A stretch of 64,000 nt of DNA from Marsupella aquatica (Eukaryota > Marchantiophyta). Positions 13,598-26,734 of the stretch are shown here, in pieces; positions within the stretch are counted from its first letter, which is position 1, and every line of letters begins with the position of its first letter. The position numbers were made by a program, and so were the translations under genes. The stretch lies in the NCBI GenBank assembly GCA_973895155.1, contig OZ316891.1:24056001-24120000 (forward strand), read 5' to 3'. Below the pieces are notes generated by a model. The model was not told the DNA's origin. It saw only the letters and a program-made list of their open reading frames with translations, and did not search any database.

Positions 13598-13606
13598 AAG
13601 GGGGAG
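13598..13606 (+). other. Polypurine tract of copia element 7899-13776
   Basis: AAGGGGGAG directly precedes the 3' LTR, the position used to prime plus-strand DNA synthesis in LTR elements. Confidence 0.7.
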
Positions 13607-13776
13607 TGTTGTAACCCAGGTTAAACCTACTTACCATAGTTCTACTTGCCTAACTAGAGTTCTACCTAACTCAGTTAGGATAACTGCCTCAGGGCAACGG
13701 CCTTCAAGCCGCATGTACTTATTCTTCTCCTTGGGAGTATACACGAGATCTTTTTCCATCTTGTCATGGTCCAACA
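13607..13776 (+). repeat. 3' LTR of copia element 7899-13776
   Basis: 170 bp, TGTTGTAACCC to GTCCAACA, followed by the TSD copy caaat. Confidence 0.93.
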
Positions 13777-13817
13777 CAAATACACTTGTTTGACAAAATT
13801 GCTAAGATTGGTAAATC

Positions 13818-14397
13818 TCAATTCCTACCATTCATTTCTAGAGTAACTTCCATTGAAGTTTCTTGTTGATAATTTCTGACTATGCTACCTTCACCTTCTT
13901 GGTCTTTCTCCTCCTTGAGAAATTCTGAGAGTCGTATTTTAATACGATCTATTGTTTTCTTGTAAAGAGTATCAGACCTTGTTAGCATAAAATTATATGC
14001 AAAGACCATAGTTGAAGACAGATCAAGGTCTTGACAAAACCAAACTGGTTTCAAGGTTCCCTTGCCTCGTCCACTTTTCTTCTTCTTGTAACTCAACACT
14101 TCTGGCAGATATTTTCCTTTCCAAGGATCGGATCCTTTCTTTGCTGCATGCCACAAAACTGAGATAATCTTTGGGATGTGAGCCTCATCGCGAAGAACAA
14201 TTTTTTCTACTTTAGCCACCCAAAATGATTCAGACTTCTCTCCGGCCACATAAATAAATGTGTTGATTTCCAAATCCAAAAAATCACCTTCCATATTCTC
14301 CTTCTCTGCATCTATCTTTTCTTGATTTTGATATGGACCAACATAAATTTCTCTAGTTGGACCGTACACTCTCTCTTCAATTTCTTCCTCATTCAAT
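13818..14397 (-). pseudogene. C-terminal piece of the transposon A transposase-like gene
   Basis: Reads TILNEEEIEERVYG across the insertion point and continues as GDFLDLEINTFIYV...FWVAKVEKI to the stop at 13818. It matches transposon B at 50100-50480 (GDFKDLEVNN...FWMAKVTKI...YAYNF). The part of the local ORF upstream of 14397 (14403-14540) belongs to the inserted LTR, not the gene. Confidence 0.75.
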
Positions 14398-14718
14398 ATA
14401 GTTATCACGCGATTGACATGGGTCTTAACACCAAAAACGTCACTATGGGTGCCAAAACCATCTCCTTGTACCTGAGGATCACGAAGGGATGTTGTGAAGG
14501 CCGGTAAACACCAGTTTATGCCCTTACACCAGACTATCATAGCAAGACTCTATCACACATCACCCAAGCTCAATCCCAAGGAACCAAGGTTGGGGATCAG
14601 ATCTGTGCTCATGATAGTTCTGTGAGAAGGGGTCTTCATATCGGGCCCGTACACACAGGGCCTAGCGCTACGGTGCGCATAGGTCTATACATATGCTTAC
14701 TGTCATAGGTATGTTTCT

Positions 14719-14734
14719 ATTCCGCCGCCAGAAT
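14719..14734. repeat. Conserved LTR hairpin motif, copy in LTR v
   Basis: ATTCCGCCGCCAGAAT: inverted ATTCCG/CGGAAT arms around CCGC, one arm mutated. It lies in a shared context (ggtatgttt before, aatg after) about 0.3 kb from the LTR edge, as at 16478 and 34728. Confidence 0.6.
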
Positions 14735-16477
14735 GTACCCATAAACCAGTGACTCCTGACTGATTCCCGACTTAGGGACTTCTAAGCCATTGCCCCACCA
14801 CTCTGCCATTCCACTCTCAGCAATTAGAGCTATGATAGTCCTCACCCAGCCCGCTTCAATGCACCCTGTACACCTCTCAGTGGCGCTGCTAGTCCCATCA
14901 TACACTCAGATTGTCTCACACACACACACACATCCATGAGAGAAATGAGGTCTGAGAGGAAAACTCAATTAGATTCAAAGATGTGCACAATAGTTCAATA
15001 AGAACACTTGATCCAAACACTAGGGCCGAAGGCTATCTCCTCCAGATTGTGACGTGCTTGCCCCGCAAGCCCCATGCTTGCCATGCAAGCTCAATCCTGA
15101 ACCTGAGCCCGGCTCACTCTAGATTGCGACGACAGATTGGACTCAAACCAATCCCGTACTTGCCTTGCAAACTCAATCCTGAACTCAACCTCCTTCACTG
15201 CACTTCATTCTTGGGGGCACATACAGATCTCACACCTCCAATTCAGAACGTCAAGTTATGCATGCATAGTTGACTCGACTTCAAAGCTGGTACTAGGCCT
15301 AACGGCGATCTACCCCAGACTGCAATGAGGCCCGGCCTCATGCTTGCCCTGCAAGCTCAGCTCTGGCCATAGATCCCTTAGTGCTCTCCACCAGACAAAG
15401 GCCGGGACTCCCCATGGATCACGCAACCTTGCCAGACTGAACTGTAAATGCTCCTCCTGCTGCCCCTCAATCAGTGTCTCAGCCTCCCTAATGTGCTCAC
15501 CACAAATCAAATTGAAATCCTCCCCACAGTTTACAATCACCAATACATCACCTATCACCAAGGCTCTGTATCGGGGAAAAGAACCCAATTGTGCTGCCCA
15601 CTAGAAAGAGCCACAATCTAGCTCGCAAACCTAGCAACCCGTTGCTGTGAAGCTTGGCTGATTACTCCCTGAGTAATAGCACCACCAAGCTCTCCCCAAC
15701 ACGCAGCGTCCAAGTCCGGCCTTGCTTGCACAGAGCTCCTCCCTGCTGCTCAGTCTACGTGAGATCACACAATTGAAGTTCCCCCCCTTGCCTCTACCGG
15801 GGGGCTGCTCTATATACTCTCATAGTGAGCCCAAATGGGTGGATACTACGCTACTGGAGCCCCATCCCAGCCCTAACAGAGCCACCACTATCTCTAACTA
15901 CTGAACCCTAACTCGCAACTTTATTTCTATCTCGAATTGGCTATGTACTTCGGATTCGGCCCTCCTCCATGGTTTTTGCGAGCTTGCGCCTCCTCTCCCG
16001 ATTTCTCTATTCAACCATTTGCTGCGTGGATAGCAGCGTTGGAAGCGGCTTGAGCTCCTCTTTCCAACGAGGTCAATTATAGCCGATTTGGCCAAATACA
16101 CAGAAAGTTCTGCCCCCACAACCAAGAGGGGGTACTCATTGCTATGCTAACCCGAGTTACATAGCTAACCCGAGTTCGGCTAACCTAGCTATCCTATCTA
16201 ACCCGAGTAGAGCTAACCCGTGGTCACGGGTGTGGTGCGCCCCATGACTCCCTAAACCCAAGAAACCCCCCAGCACAAGCCGATTCCCGCAGGTTTCGCG
16301 CTTGGCGAGGCCGTTTTCACGGCTTAGCGGCATGGGACGCTGCTAACCTCTTCCTCTACTACTATTAACATTTTACACACATATACTGGACAGATCCTTC
16401 ATTGGGTCATGAGATACGTAGCCGGCCTAATCTAGGCCTTCCCTTGTCTTCCCCTCCTTTTGGTTAGGTATGTTTGG

Positions 16478-16493
16478 ATTCCGCCGCCGGAAT
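16478..16493. repeat. Conserved LTR hairpin motif, copy in gypsy 3' LTR
   Basis: ATTCCGCCGCCGGAAT, perfect 6-bp inverted arms with a 4-nt loop, preceded by ggtatgtttgg. Same position and context as copies in LTR v and the solo LTR at 34509. Confidence 0.65.
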
Positions 16494-17428
16494 GATCCCC
16501 AATAGGCTTGGTTAAGCCGCTAAGACCTCTCTCAGCTCGACACATCCAACTCTCACTCCCTTGCTTACTTTCCTTTGATGTGGGCACTCTTCACACAAGT
16601 TAATGCAACACACAAATAGTAAAATGACTCCTTCTGACTGAGTCATCCCATGCACTTGCCATACAAACAGTACATCTCATACAAAGCTCTGCGAACTAAG
16701 TCGTGAGGCCAAATCTATTCAGCTCTTAGGCATGAGGAAACATGAATAATTATATACAAGGGTCACTGTATGACTAACCGAGAGCTTCTCTTACTACTTG
16801 ATCCCAGCCCGGCTGGTGCAACTAAAAACTTGCTAAAGAAGAGGCCCTGAGCTCCCCGCTGCCCAGGTATTTATCCTGGTATTGGATCCGCCTAATTCTT
16901 TGCAGCGTAAGCCTAATCTACCTAACTAAATCTACCCATGTACAGCGAGGCAGAAGTACAAGCATTGCTCTTACCAGTGGAACCGCAATCCCACTAAGCT
17001 AAAGTGTCAAGGCCGCCTCCTGGTCCTGATCCTAATCCTAAACTTAGAGATCTGAGCCTGCCCTGCCCACTCACGCCTCCTCCCTCCACATCCGCCCTCC
17101 TTGAAAGGAGCGGCCCTCCACCACCGTCATGGCAGCGGTGTCTGTTCCTCAATGGACGCCCCCAACGTTTCCTCCTCAGCCACTGCCGTTGGCCCGTCTA
17201 CTGACAAATTACCTACCCTTGACTGAGTCAACTCTTCATCGGCCTGACTGGGTCCACCCCCGGCTTTGGCCTCGACATCGGTTTTGGCATCAGCTACGGC
17301 TTCGGCCTTTGCTTTGGCCTTTGCCATGGCTTCGGCGTGAGCCAAGGCCTTGGCATCCCCCTCTTCTAGGGTAGTTGGATCCTCTGCCATGACCCTACCT
17401 GGGGTCGGTGCTGGGTTTACCTCCTCGG

Positions 17429-20284
17429 TCACCTCGGCCTGTGGAGCCACATTACTCCTTGACCCATAAGTTTTCCGCTTCTTCTTCTTCTCTGGTTTGG
17501 TCCCTTCCCCTTCCCACTTACATCCGGCACTGGTGCAAGTGGCGCGGCTTGTCCTTCGGTCAGTACCACTCCTAGTAACTTGGTTGCCCCAATTGGAGTT
17601 GGGCCTGATGAAGCCAAGCACTTAAATAATGCAGCTTGTTTCTTCAGCCGCTCCGTTTGGTTGTCGGCTCGTCATTGTAAGTTCTCCAGCCTCCGCGTGC
17701 TTTCCTCCAACTCCTCTTGCACCTCGTCCAGGTCCTTGCGTGCCTCCTCCAGTTCTTTCTGGGATTCCTCCAGCTCCCTGTGGGCTTCCTTCAATTCCTT
17801 TTTCAAGGTAGCCCTCTCCTCCTGGGTTGCTCTTAGTTCTTTGTCGAGCTCCGTTACGACCACAGACTCCATTTTATTCATCTTAGCATAAGTCTGGTCG
17901 AGCTGGTCGTCTTTCTCCCGTAGGTCGGCCTTGAAGTTGGCCGTCAGGGACGCAAGCTCCTGCTGCAGCGCAATAATCCCTTGATAGGATTTCCCTAACT
18001 CGGCCTCCTTCTGCTCAAGGGCTCCGCGGATATCCTTGAGCTTCCCCTTCAACGCCCTTTCCCTTCTCTGGGTCTCTGCCATGGGCCGGTTGTTGGCTGT
18101 TATGTGGGCCTCCTCTGCATCCCTCAGTTCTTGCTTCCACTTCTCCCGCTCCTTGATCGCATCGGCCAACTCTCCTTGGGTCCGCGTCAGTGTATTCTCG
18201 ATAATCCGGTTATCTGACTGTGCGGTATCTAACTGGCCCTGCATGATATTTAGCTCATGCCGCTTAATCCGCAGCTCATCTTGGGCTTTCCTGGCCGCCC
18301 TCAGGTCTTCAATTTTGGCTTCCCTTGCCCTAAGCCGGCGGATGACCTCGTCCTTCTTGCTTCTTTCCAAGGCCATCGCTTCTTCTAATTGGCGTTTCTC
18401 CAACATCTCCCTCTGGAAAAAGGGTCCCTGCTCCAACTCCTCCCCAAAGATGCTGAGCGCCAATTCCCCACACATCTCCCCGTACTCCATGGCTCTATCT
18501 TTAGCATAGGTGGAGGAAGTAGAAGTCATTGGCTTCTCCCGCTGTTCTCCTGGTTTTGTTGTGAACACGGCTTCACCTCTCATCGGTCTTGGTTCCTCCT
18601 CCAGCTCCCGTGTTGATCTCTTGTTCTCCTTGTTGTGGCCGGGAGCTACGGCCTGCTTCTCCTCGGCTTCGGGACTAGAGGCTCCTACATACATCCGGAC
18701 TCCCGGCTTGTGTTCCGTCCTCCTTCTCTCCTTGACTCTAGTAAAGGGGTTTTCCTTTGTAAGCCGGTTTAGGCCAACCTCTGGAGCAGTGTCCTGTATT
18801 GTTGCCGTTGCCGTTGCCATTGCCGTTCTCTTTTCTCTCTCCAGCAATTTCAGCAGATTCTGCATGCCTGGTTGCTGCATCGGCAAGTCCTTCGTCCTTG
18901 GTCTAAACACCTGCTCGATTGTAGGACTGTCAGGTGGGTTGGGTTTCTCCATTGCCGGCCTCTGTTCCGGAACCTCCTCGGGTGCCCTTGCCTGTAGGGG
19001 AAGTACTGGGGCAAAGGTCTTACTTTGGGCATACCGACACAATAGCGGCATGTGATAGCCAAGCCGGGACACGCTTCCCTTGCCGATCACCAGCTGTTCC
19101 TCCTTCAAGATCTTCTTTAGTTGAGTGAGGAGGTAACCGTTGTAGTCTCGGCTTGGGTCTGGCCTCTCTGCCAGATAGACCTGTGCCTTGCCGATCTCTA
19201 GTCTCGGCCAGTTGCAATGCATGGTCACCCGCAAGAAATCAATCATCTCACCTATATGCGGGTTGGTGCAGGTGTTACGAAAGAAGCCATTCTTTGTTGA
19301 AGGCCCTGGAAACGACCTGAACTCCGTGTCTGGCAAGGTCTTCCTGGTATCTACCTTGGTCTTATTGCCCATTGGCAAGCCGAACACTTCGGAAATCACC
19401 TGGGGAGTGAGATAGAAATCCTTCCCATACACCCGTGTGGAATTGGTCTCGGACTCCCATGATCCCACGAATTCAAGGAAGTCTGAATTCGGTACCTCCG
19501 GCTTCAGCCACGGTAACCTTACGAAGGCTTCCAAGCCGGATCCGGCCATGAAGCCCTGATATTTCCGAGTCTGCATAGCCGTAAAGCATGCATCCTCCTC
19601 CCTTGCAAAGTGTAATTGGACCTCCTCGGGGAGGATCGCCGCCCAGCCTTTCCAGGTGTCATCTCTCGTTGGAATGGCGTTGATGGGGTCGACCTCCTCC
19701 TCCTTGGCTTCTCTCTGCCTCCTGCTCTCCTGTTCGGCTGGCTTCTTTGGTGCCGCTGACCTCGTTCTTTTTGCCGGGGTGGCCCCTTCATTGTTGTTTC
19801 CCTTTCTCTTCATCTCGGCTGCCGTGGATGTCTCTCCTAGCACGGTTGCCTTTGTCCACCCCTTTGTGCTACCCTTCAACTCCTAGTGTATGTCGTTGCA
19901 GCATTTGATGGCTTCGCGGATGCCGACGACTTTGTCTTCGCAAAACAGCAGGTCGTCTAGCTCGTTACCGGTAGGAGTCCACAAGAATTCGGCCTTGATG
20001 AGTTCTCCTCCTAAGAAGGCAGCTTTTGGCAGTTCCCACAATCGAGCGAGCTCCTGCCGTTCTTGAGCTGCTCTCTCCGATTCTTTGTCCTCGTAAGTCC
20101 CAATGTACCCAGTTGCCCGTTCGAATAGGCATCCCCAAAAATGTGCCGCTTGATTGACGTTGCTCATACCCTTCTCGAGTTGATAGTTGGTATCTGCTCC
20201 CACCCTGAGTACCTGCCTAAGCAGTTGACAGTATTTGGCCACCCGTAGTCGTCTGCCCAGTTCGTGCCTGCAAATGAGCCACAA
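17429..20284 (-). pseudogene. ORF inside the gypsy 3' LTR: globular domain plus long coiled coil
   Basis: The 3' LTR copy reads 20284-19883, a TAG at 19880-19882, an open stretch 19879-17672 (735 codons), a TGA, then on to 17429 in the same frame. The 5' LTR has TGG (Trp) at the TAG position. The solo-LTR paralogue reads LQRRADNQT where this copy has the TGA, so Arg was lost. The globular region (GLEAFVRLPWLKPEV...VISEVFGLPMG...KNGFFRN) is closely matched at 37.9-38.8 kb. The last 350 residues are Glu/Lys/Arg-rich heptad-like coiled coil. It lies sense to gag-pol. I cannot assign a function; its plan recalls plant 'putative transposon protein' ORFs. Confidence 0.75.
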
Positions 20285-20531
20285 CTCCTTGCGAGCGGTC
20301 CTTACCCCTCTTCTCCTCGACGTCTCTCTTTCGGTCGTGACCCCTAGCCGTGGTACTTAGCGTGCCCTAACCCTAATCTTGTTCTCTCCCCTGGCGTCCT
20401 CACTTCCGGCCTCGGCTCGGGTTCCATCGTCACCCTTAATTGTTTATATTTTCCTTATTTTTGTAACTAGACTAATGTGTTTCTAGGGTACTCTTCCCTT
20501 TTCCACTTTAAACTAACCCAGTGATTCCTGG

Positions 20532-23500
20532 CTAGGCATCACATAGCTCCCCACTTAATTGTGAAGCGTCCTCGCAAACAACTTCATCTTCGTCCATATA
20601 GTATTTCTTGAGGCGGTCGTAGTGAATACGAATTGGGTACACCTCTCCGGTAATGTTGGCCAATTGTACAGAGCCATTGGGGAACTTCTTTGATACCCTG
20701 AAAGGTCCTAGCCAGCAAGTGTAAAGCTTCCCTGGAAACTTACTATACCTACTGTCATAAAGTAATACAAGGTCTCCTGTGTGAATACTAACTACTTTCA
20801 ACTTTTTATCATACTGCTGCTTCATGATATTCTGTCTATATTCTACTCTCTCGGCTGAAATCATTCTTGCCTCCTCTAAAGCTTCTAATCTATATTCTCG
20901 CTCTTTCAGGCTTCCCTCCTCAGAGACTCTTTCCTCAATGGTAACTTGAAATGTTGGTATCTCAAGTTGCATGGGTACCAGAGCTTCCTGTCCAAAGGTT
21001 AAGAAAAAGGGTGTATGACCGGTAGTGGATTTATAGGCTAAATTGTAAGAAAAAATGGCAGCAAACAATTTATCATCCCAATCGAGTTTGTTCTGAGCTA
21101 CTGTCTTGTTCAATATCTTTCCTATAATCCCATTGGCTCGTTCTGTCAATCCATTTGCCTTTGGGTGGTAAGGAGTGGTAGGCCTATGTCTAACTAAATA
21201 CTGCTCATTTAAACGACTAATTATATCATTCAGAAAATTCTATCACTAACTAATTCTAGGGGTGCTCCATACCTGGTGAAGATCTGCTCATACATAAATC
21301 GAGCTGTAGTAATTGCATCATCCTTCGTTGTTGGCCTAGCCTCCACCCACCTAGTTGCATAATCCGTGGCTAGGATTATGTACTTGTTTCTCCGAGGATG
21401 GGTTAATGGTTTCAGCGGTCCAATGTAATCAATACCCCACTTCTCAAATGGTGCCAGAGGTAGAATAGGGTGCAGTGGATGTCTTGTAGACGCCCTTGGT
21501 CCTCCTGCTCGCTGACAAGGATCACATTGTTTGATGAACTGATAGACATCCTTGTGCAAGGTGGGCCACCAGTAACCGGCATTTAATATCTTTTTAGACA
21601 TGGTTACTGGAGCAAAATGTCCTCCGGCCTCTTCTCCATGCATAGCCCGTAAGACTCGTTTTACCTCTCTCTCTTCTAAACACCTTTGGATAGTGCCGCT
21701 GATTCCATACCTGTGTAGCACACCCTTAATGTACTGATACTGTCTGACCTTCCGCAGGAAGACTGCGGCTTGTTCTCGGGTTAGCCCTGGCTGTAATCTG
21801 GACGTGCTGAGAAATTGCAAAATCTTCGGGTACCATGTATCAGTTATTTCCACAACAAATAGCTCCTCGTCGGGGAATCAATCATCAATGCAATCCGTGG
21901 CTGGTTCACCTGTGATCCTTGAAAAGAAGTCGGCATTGGCGTGTAGCTTTCCCGGCTTGATCTTTAGCTCATAGTCAAACTCCTGTAATAGCAAAATCCA
22001 TCTTGCTACCCTGCCTGTAAGGTCCGGCTTATTTACTAGGTACTTCAAACTTTCATGATCGGTATGAAAGATTACCTTGTACCCCAACAAACAATGCCTA
22101 AACTTTTTACATGAATAAATGACTCCTAATGCTTCTCTTTTTGTGGTGGAGTAGTTCCGTTCTGCATCGGCAAGCTGACGGCTTGCAAAGTATATGGGAT
22201 GGTCCCTCCCTTTCTCATCCAACTGACTTAGTACTGAGCCAATACAGAAGCCTGAGACATCTACAAAGACATGAAAATCCTTGTTCCAGTCTGGTGCTAT
22301 CATGACTGGGGCCTCTACTAACATCTGCTTCAATTCCACCACTGCCGTTACTCGTTCTGGTGTGGGTTCGAAGTCTGCACCTGCCTTGAGCATGTTGGTT
22401 AATGGTAAAGCTAGCTTGGCAAAATCCTTGATGAAGCGGCGATAATAACCAATGCACCCCAAGAAGGATCTTACATCTTTTATGTTCTTAGGTTGCATGA
22501 TATCCAGCCATACTGCTAGCTTACCTTTGTCAATTTCAATGCCTTTCTTTGATACCTTGTGACCTAGTAGTACCCCCTCTGTTACTCCAAAGAAACATTT
22601 ATCGGGGTGTAACTTGAGACCTACCTCTCTGCATCTCATGAAGGTCTTCCTTAGATATTTAGCATGTTTCGATGCCTTCCCGAATACTGCAAAGTCATCA
22701 ATGAAGATTTCCATGAACTTTCTCAAGTAATCATGGAAAATGTTCACCATCAATCGTTGAAACATAGCTGGTGCGTTACAGAGTCCAAACGGCATACGAT
22801 TGAAGACATAGATCCCCCATTCCGTGATGAAGGCTGTCTTGATTTGGTCCTCCTGCCTAATCCTGATTTGGTTATAACCAGAGTACCCATCCATGAATGA
22901 ATATAGTTCATGACTGGCTACCATGTCTAGTACCACATCAGTAAAGGGTAAAGGAAAATGGTCTTTTAACTTTGCTTCATTCAGCTTCCTGTAATCCTGA
23001 CAAACCCGGATCTTGGGTTTACCATCGGGTCCAGCTTTCTTGGGAACTATCACAATTGGAGACACCCAGTCTGAATGCAGGACTGGAGTGATGAATCCGG
23101 CTTCCAGTAGTTTGTCGATTTCCGTTTTGACCATCAGGGAATACTTAGGGTTCATCCTTTGAATCGGTTGTCAAAATGATTTGGCTCCTAACATGAGATC
23201 AATTCGGTGTTCTCCCAGTTTTGGGTCTACTCCTTTCAGATCTTGATGACTCCATGCGAACACACCTTGAAATTCAATTAGTAATTCACTGATCTCTTTC
23301 TCCAGCTCAGGTGCTAGGTCCCGCCCCAAGTTCAGTTCCCTTCCTTCTCCTAAGTCGAGCTTCCGGTATTGCCGTGCTTGGATCATATTAATCTGCTTCT
23401 TCAAATTTGGGTCCAACCCGGCCTCCAACCTCTCCAGTCTCATACCTCCATAGACTAGAATCTCGGCAGTACTAGCCGAGTCGGTTTCTTCCTTGGTGTC

Positions 23501-24726
23501 CCCAGATTGTCCCCTTGCCGGTCTATCTGGTTTTGAATTGGTAGTTGGCTTTCCTTCCTGCCTCGGCTCTAGATTGTGTATGTGCATCTCATCTGTCTCT
23601 TCCTCCTGAGGGTCAGGCCGTTGTGCTCTCCCGGCTTCTACTAGGGCCTTAATTTGTTCTGCCCTCGTAATCGGCTTGTATGCCGATCCCTTGGTTTTTA
23701 ACTCCTTGCCGATGATAGATGGCGTTGTGGATCTTGCCGGCTCTGCCACAACGCCTGAGGAAAATCCACCGTCTCAGGTATAGCTCCCCACTTAGCCGTT
23801 TCCAACTGGCTTACCTCTTGTGCTTCCTCCGGAATTGAAGCTAAAAAGGTGGACTCTATGGCAAAGCAGTCCTCAGCTTCATCGTCACAATCCTCCAAGT
23901 CACCTTCCGTAGGTTCTTGCCATAGTCCGCTGGGGGATACCTCTGGTCCAAAGACACCTTCTTCGGTTTGGTCAGCGAGGCATTCTAGCCATCGTACCTC
24001 ATCGGCTGATTCCAGTCCACTGTCGTACCCGTCTACCTCCCTGATGCTTCTTCGGCGGTCATCCTTGGTATCCCAGGATACCATGATAGAAGGGGTCCCA
24101 AAAGTGAACTCCTTCTTACCCCAATCCTCTATTACCTTGGCTAGGTATAGCCATGGCCTACCAATCAACAGCCGGAATGACGTAGGATTTACCGGCTTCA
24201 TTACTACATAGTTAATGCTAAAAAAGATACCTCCTATCTCTGTCTTGATGCCAGTTAATACTCCCATGGGAATGACCTGATACCCATTGGCCATGTTCAA
24301 CACTCTTCCAGTCATCTTTGGTGTTAGACCCCACCCCTTTGCTGTTGAATCAATCATAATACATATCCCTGATCCTCCATCGATGGGTACCCGAAGTAAT
24401 AATTCTTCTTGAATCATTAATGGTAATGATGGGGCTCCTTGATCTTCTTCTATCATCAGCACATCGGATCTGGTTGCTACCTTGGGTAATCTCGGTTTGC
24501 CGAGAATTGGCTTTCTTAACTGCTTCCAGAAGTACGGGCTATTTTTCAATAGTTGACCAACTGTTGCCGAGACTCTAGATTCTAGCACATCTTTAGCCAG
24601 GTCATAGGGAACTATTGGCTTCTCTTCTGGCAGTGTCTTTATCTCAACTTTGGCCTGTTTCTTCACGCTGATTTCCACAGCCGTTGGATCCTTCGAAGCA
24701 AAACAGTGCTTTTGCTCATTCCACAT
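20532..24726 (-). pseudogene. Gypsy pol: protease, reverse transcriptase, RNase H, integrase (broken)
   Basis: It starts at 24726, overlapping gag in another frame. Protease-like VPIDGGSGICIM lies near 24.38 kb. After a frame change near 23.72 kb, reverse transcriptase has YSFMDGYSGYNQI and the catalytic FIDDFAVFG (about 22.69 kb), then RNase H. Integrase has an HHCC finger (HGEEAGGHF...CDPCQRAG, about 21.5-21.7 kb), WGIDYIGPLKP, and the acidic residues in LVSDR and NGLTERANG. In-frame TGA codons at about 23171 and 21878, and a small deletion after LVSDR at about 21.23 kb (frame change), inactivate it. The C-terminus ends in or next to the 3' LTR at 20532. No chromodomain is recognisable. Confidence 0.9.
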
Positions 24727-26689
24727 CCTTGGCTATGGCTTCAGTGTTCTCCAGGGTTTCTAATTCTTGCAACTGTTCCTTAACACTAGCCGTGATAGAT
24801 GGGTAGAACAACTTTGGGTGATCTTGATTGAAATCGCTGTCTTGTGAAGGATTGGGGTCACTGTTGAGCTCATGGCTTACCTGTGTTGCCGGCGCCTTTC
24901 CTTCTCCTTCCGTTGATGTTGACGAAGAGTCAATCTTCTCTTCTTTATCCTTCCCTTTATTTTTGGCCAGCCCATCCCATCTTTCCTTCCTTCTGGTGGA
25001 TCGAGTAGAGACCCGGTAGCAATCATGATCCATATCCTCTTCTGAAAATGTTGATAGGGCCTCGGTCTCATCATCAGATGGTCCAAACTCTGCCTCGGCA
25101 TCCACTTGCCATCCGAGCTCGATGTGGTTGATTTGAACTCCTCCAGGGGTAGTACCTGGCGGCAAGACCTTGACCGGCAAGAGCTTATGATTTGCGGCCA
25201 ATCCTGCCAACCAAGTAGGACATTGTCCTAGCATGTGACCCTCCTGTCGGCATCCCATACATAGTTGAGCTGGCTGTCCATCACCTTGTTTGCGTGCATT
25301 CGGGCATTCTCTAGCAAAATGGCCAGGTTGACCACAGTTATAGCATGCCGCAAATCTTTGCACATTCGGCCTAGGAGGTACTGACGGATTCTGAATAATT
25401 CGAGGATACATCTCTCCTGGATTGTTCCTTAATCCAGACCAGAGAGATGCAGGTCGGTTGGATAGGTCTCGTGCTCCAGTCTCACTAATGCCGAAAACAC
25501 TATCAGCGGCATCTCCTAGAAAGTATTCTACTTCTCCTTGACATGGTCTGACTTCAGCCACATGCCGAACATGACTAGTATTGAGCTTAGGACATGCATC
25601 TTTATGGTGTCTGGTTTTATAACATAAGGCACACCATACAGAGCTATCCTCCTGCACTACTTTCTTCTTCGGCTTTGCCTCTGCTATTATAGCTTTAAGC
25701 TGCTCGGTAAGGGCTACGATGTTATCTGGTGGTTTAGCCTCCAGATTGACTTTTGTCTTCCCTCTTCTTCTGCCCTTCCTTTTCCTAGTTTTTTCTTCTT
25801 CAGAACTAGAAGATGACTCACTCTTGCTACCTCCACTATCCGAGCTTGAGTTATCACTTCTTGACTTCTTAGAGTGTTTCTTTTTCTTATCCTTTTTCTT
25901 ATGGGGTGATCCTTCCTCCGATGAGGAACTCTCAGACTTAAGTTGTTTCTTCCGGCTTGTGATATCTGCATTAATGTATAATTGAATATCTTTAATTGCC
26001 TCGGCTAAAGTCTCTGGGTTCTCCTTCCTTATTGCAAAACTCATCTTCTGTGGCAAAGCATTCACCAACCATTGAAGTTGCATACCTTCCGATGCATTGG
26101 TCTTTGTACGTCTTACCAGTTTCTGAAAGCGTTGCAAGAACTTCCTGAAGGATTTGTTCTCCTTGAACCGAAGTCGGCCCAACTTCAGCACTGCCAACTC
26201 TGAAGTTCCAATGGGTCAAAACTCCCTAACAAATAGTGTTTTGAAGATATCCCAGATGGCTTGATCTTCCACATTCAATGCTCTGTACCAAGGCCTAGCC
26301 TCACCCTTGAACAGGCCGGGAAGAATCTGCATCTTGATGGCCGATTCTCCGTTTGCTGCAGCGGTTCCTTCAAAATCATCCAACCATTCGTCCGGATCCT
26401 CATCTCCTCTCCCATGAAACGCCTTGTAATGAATGCGCAACTGTTGGCTCAGTCTGGTCCCTGGCCTATCATCTGGCCGTGCTTCAGGTTCCCCCATGTC
26501 GGTTGGGTACTCGTTTCTTCCTACCGACTCTTCTTCTGGTATCTCTTCTTTGACGCCACTCCCAGCTTCGGAGCTACCAGCTCTTTCTGCCCCTCTCAGT
26601 CGTTGTGTATCATGCCACCCGGCGAGCTACTGCAGACGAGCTCTCTCCCGTTGAATCGCTCTTTCCTCCCTTGGCGTACGTTCAGTCAT
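24716..26689 (-). pseudogene. Gypsy gag with zinc knuckles (two internal stops)
   Basis: ATG at 26689 (MTERTPREERAIQ), 71 bp inside the 5' LTR boundary. A gag-like core (YKAFHGRGDEDPDEWLDDFE; GEARPWYRAL) runs through 26.2 kb, then a Lys/Ser-rich basic region (25.7-25.9 kb). CxxC-type segments WCALCYKTRHHKDAC, CYNCGQPGHFAREC and CMGCRQEGHMLGQC lie at 25.2-25.65 kb. The frame is continuous except TAG near 26.63 kb (CAG to TAG) and TGA near 26.21 kb (fits CGA to TGA). It ends at 24716, overlapping pol by 11 nt. Confidence 0.88.
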
Positions 26690-26734
26690 TACCTACGCTT
26701 CTTTCCTAACTTCATATCTCACGGCTTAAGAAAT

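Larger units (their letters stand above)
7899..13776 (+). mobile_element. Ty1/copia retrotransposon, near full length, defective
   Basis: Two 170-bp LTRs (7899-8068 and 13607-13776) differ by a single base in my reading. They have TG...CA ends and flank one gag-pol region. The 5-bp TSD is caaat at 7894-7898 and 13777-13781. A primer-binding-like CGTTATTAGCAC follows the 5' LTR, and a purine tract ending AAGGGGGAG precedes the 3' LTR. It inserted into transposon A downstream of the transposase gene. The pol domain order (integrase before reverse transcriptase) is that of copia. Confidence 0.93.
16231..20543 (-). repeat. 3' LTR of the gypsy element, 4.3 kb, full-length form
   Basis: Its ends match those of 26760-27999. 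It contains the ORF region 17.4-20.3 kb and the hairpin motif at 16478. An LTR over 4 kb that codes for protein is unusual. Confidence 0.88.

Noticed and set aside
14403-14540. N-terminal part of the ORF 14540-13818 as transposase coding sequence
   Set aside because: The atagt TSD at 14398-14402 shows this part belongs to the inserted LTR v.
15300-15600. Overlapping ORFs on both strands in LTR v
   Set aside because: No similarity to other window proteins, and the region is non-coding LTR by position.
16930-17010. tRNA-like sequence on the minus strand (TAGCTTAGTGG followed by GGTTCCA)
   Set aside because: The box-like motifs are too close together and no acceptor or anticodon stem can be drawn; it lies in an LTR.
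18036-19055. Long plus-strand ORFs (Ser/Leu-rich) opposite the LTR ORF
   Set aside because: Antisense shadows of the coiled-coil ORF; its codon use creates open frames on the other strand.
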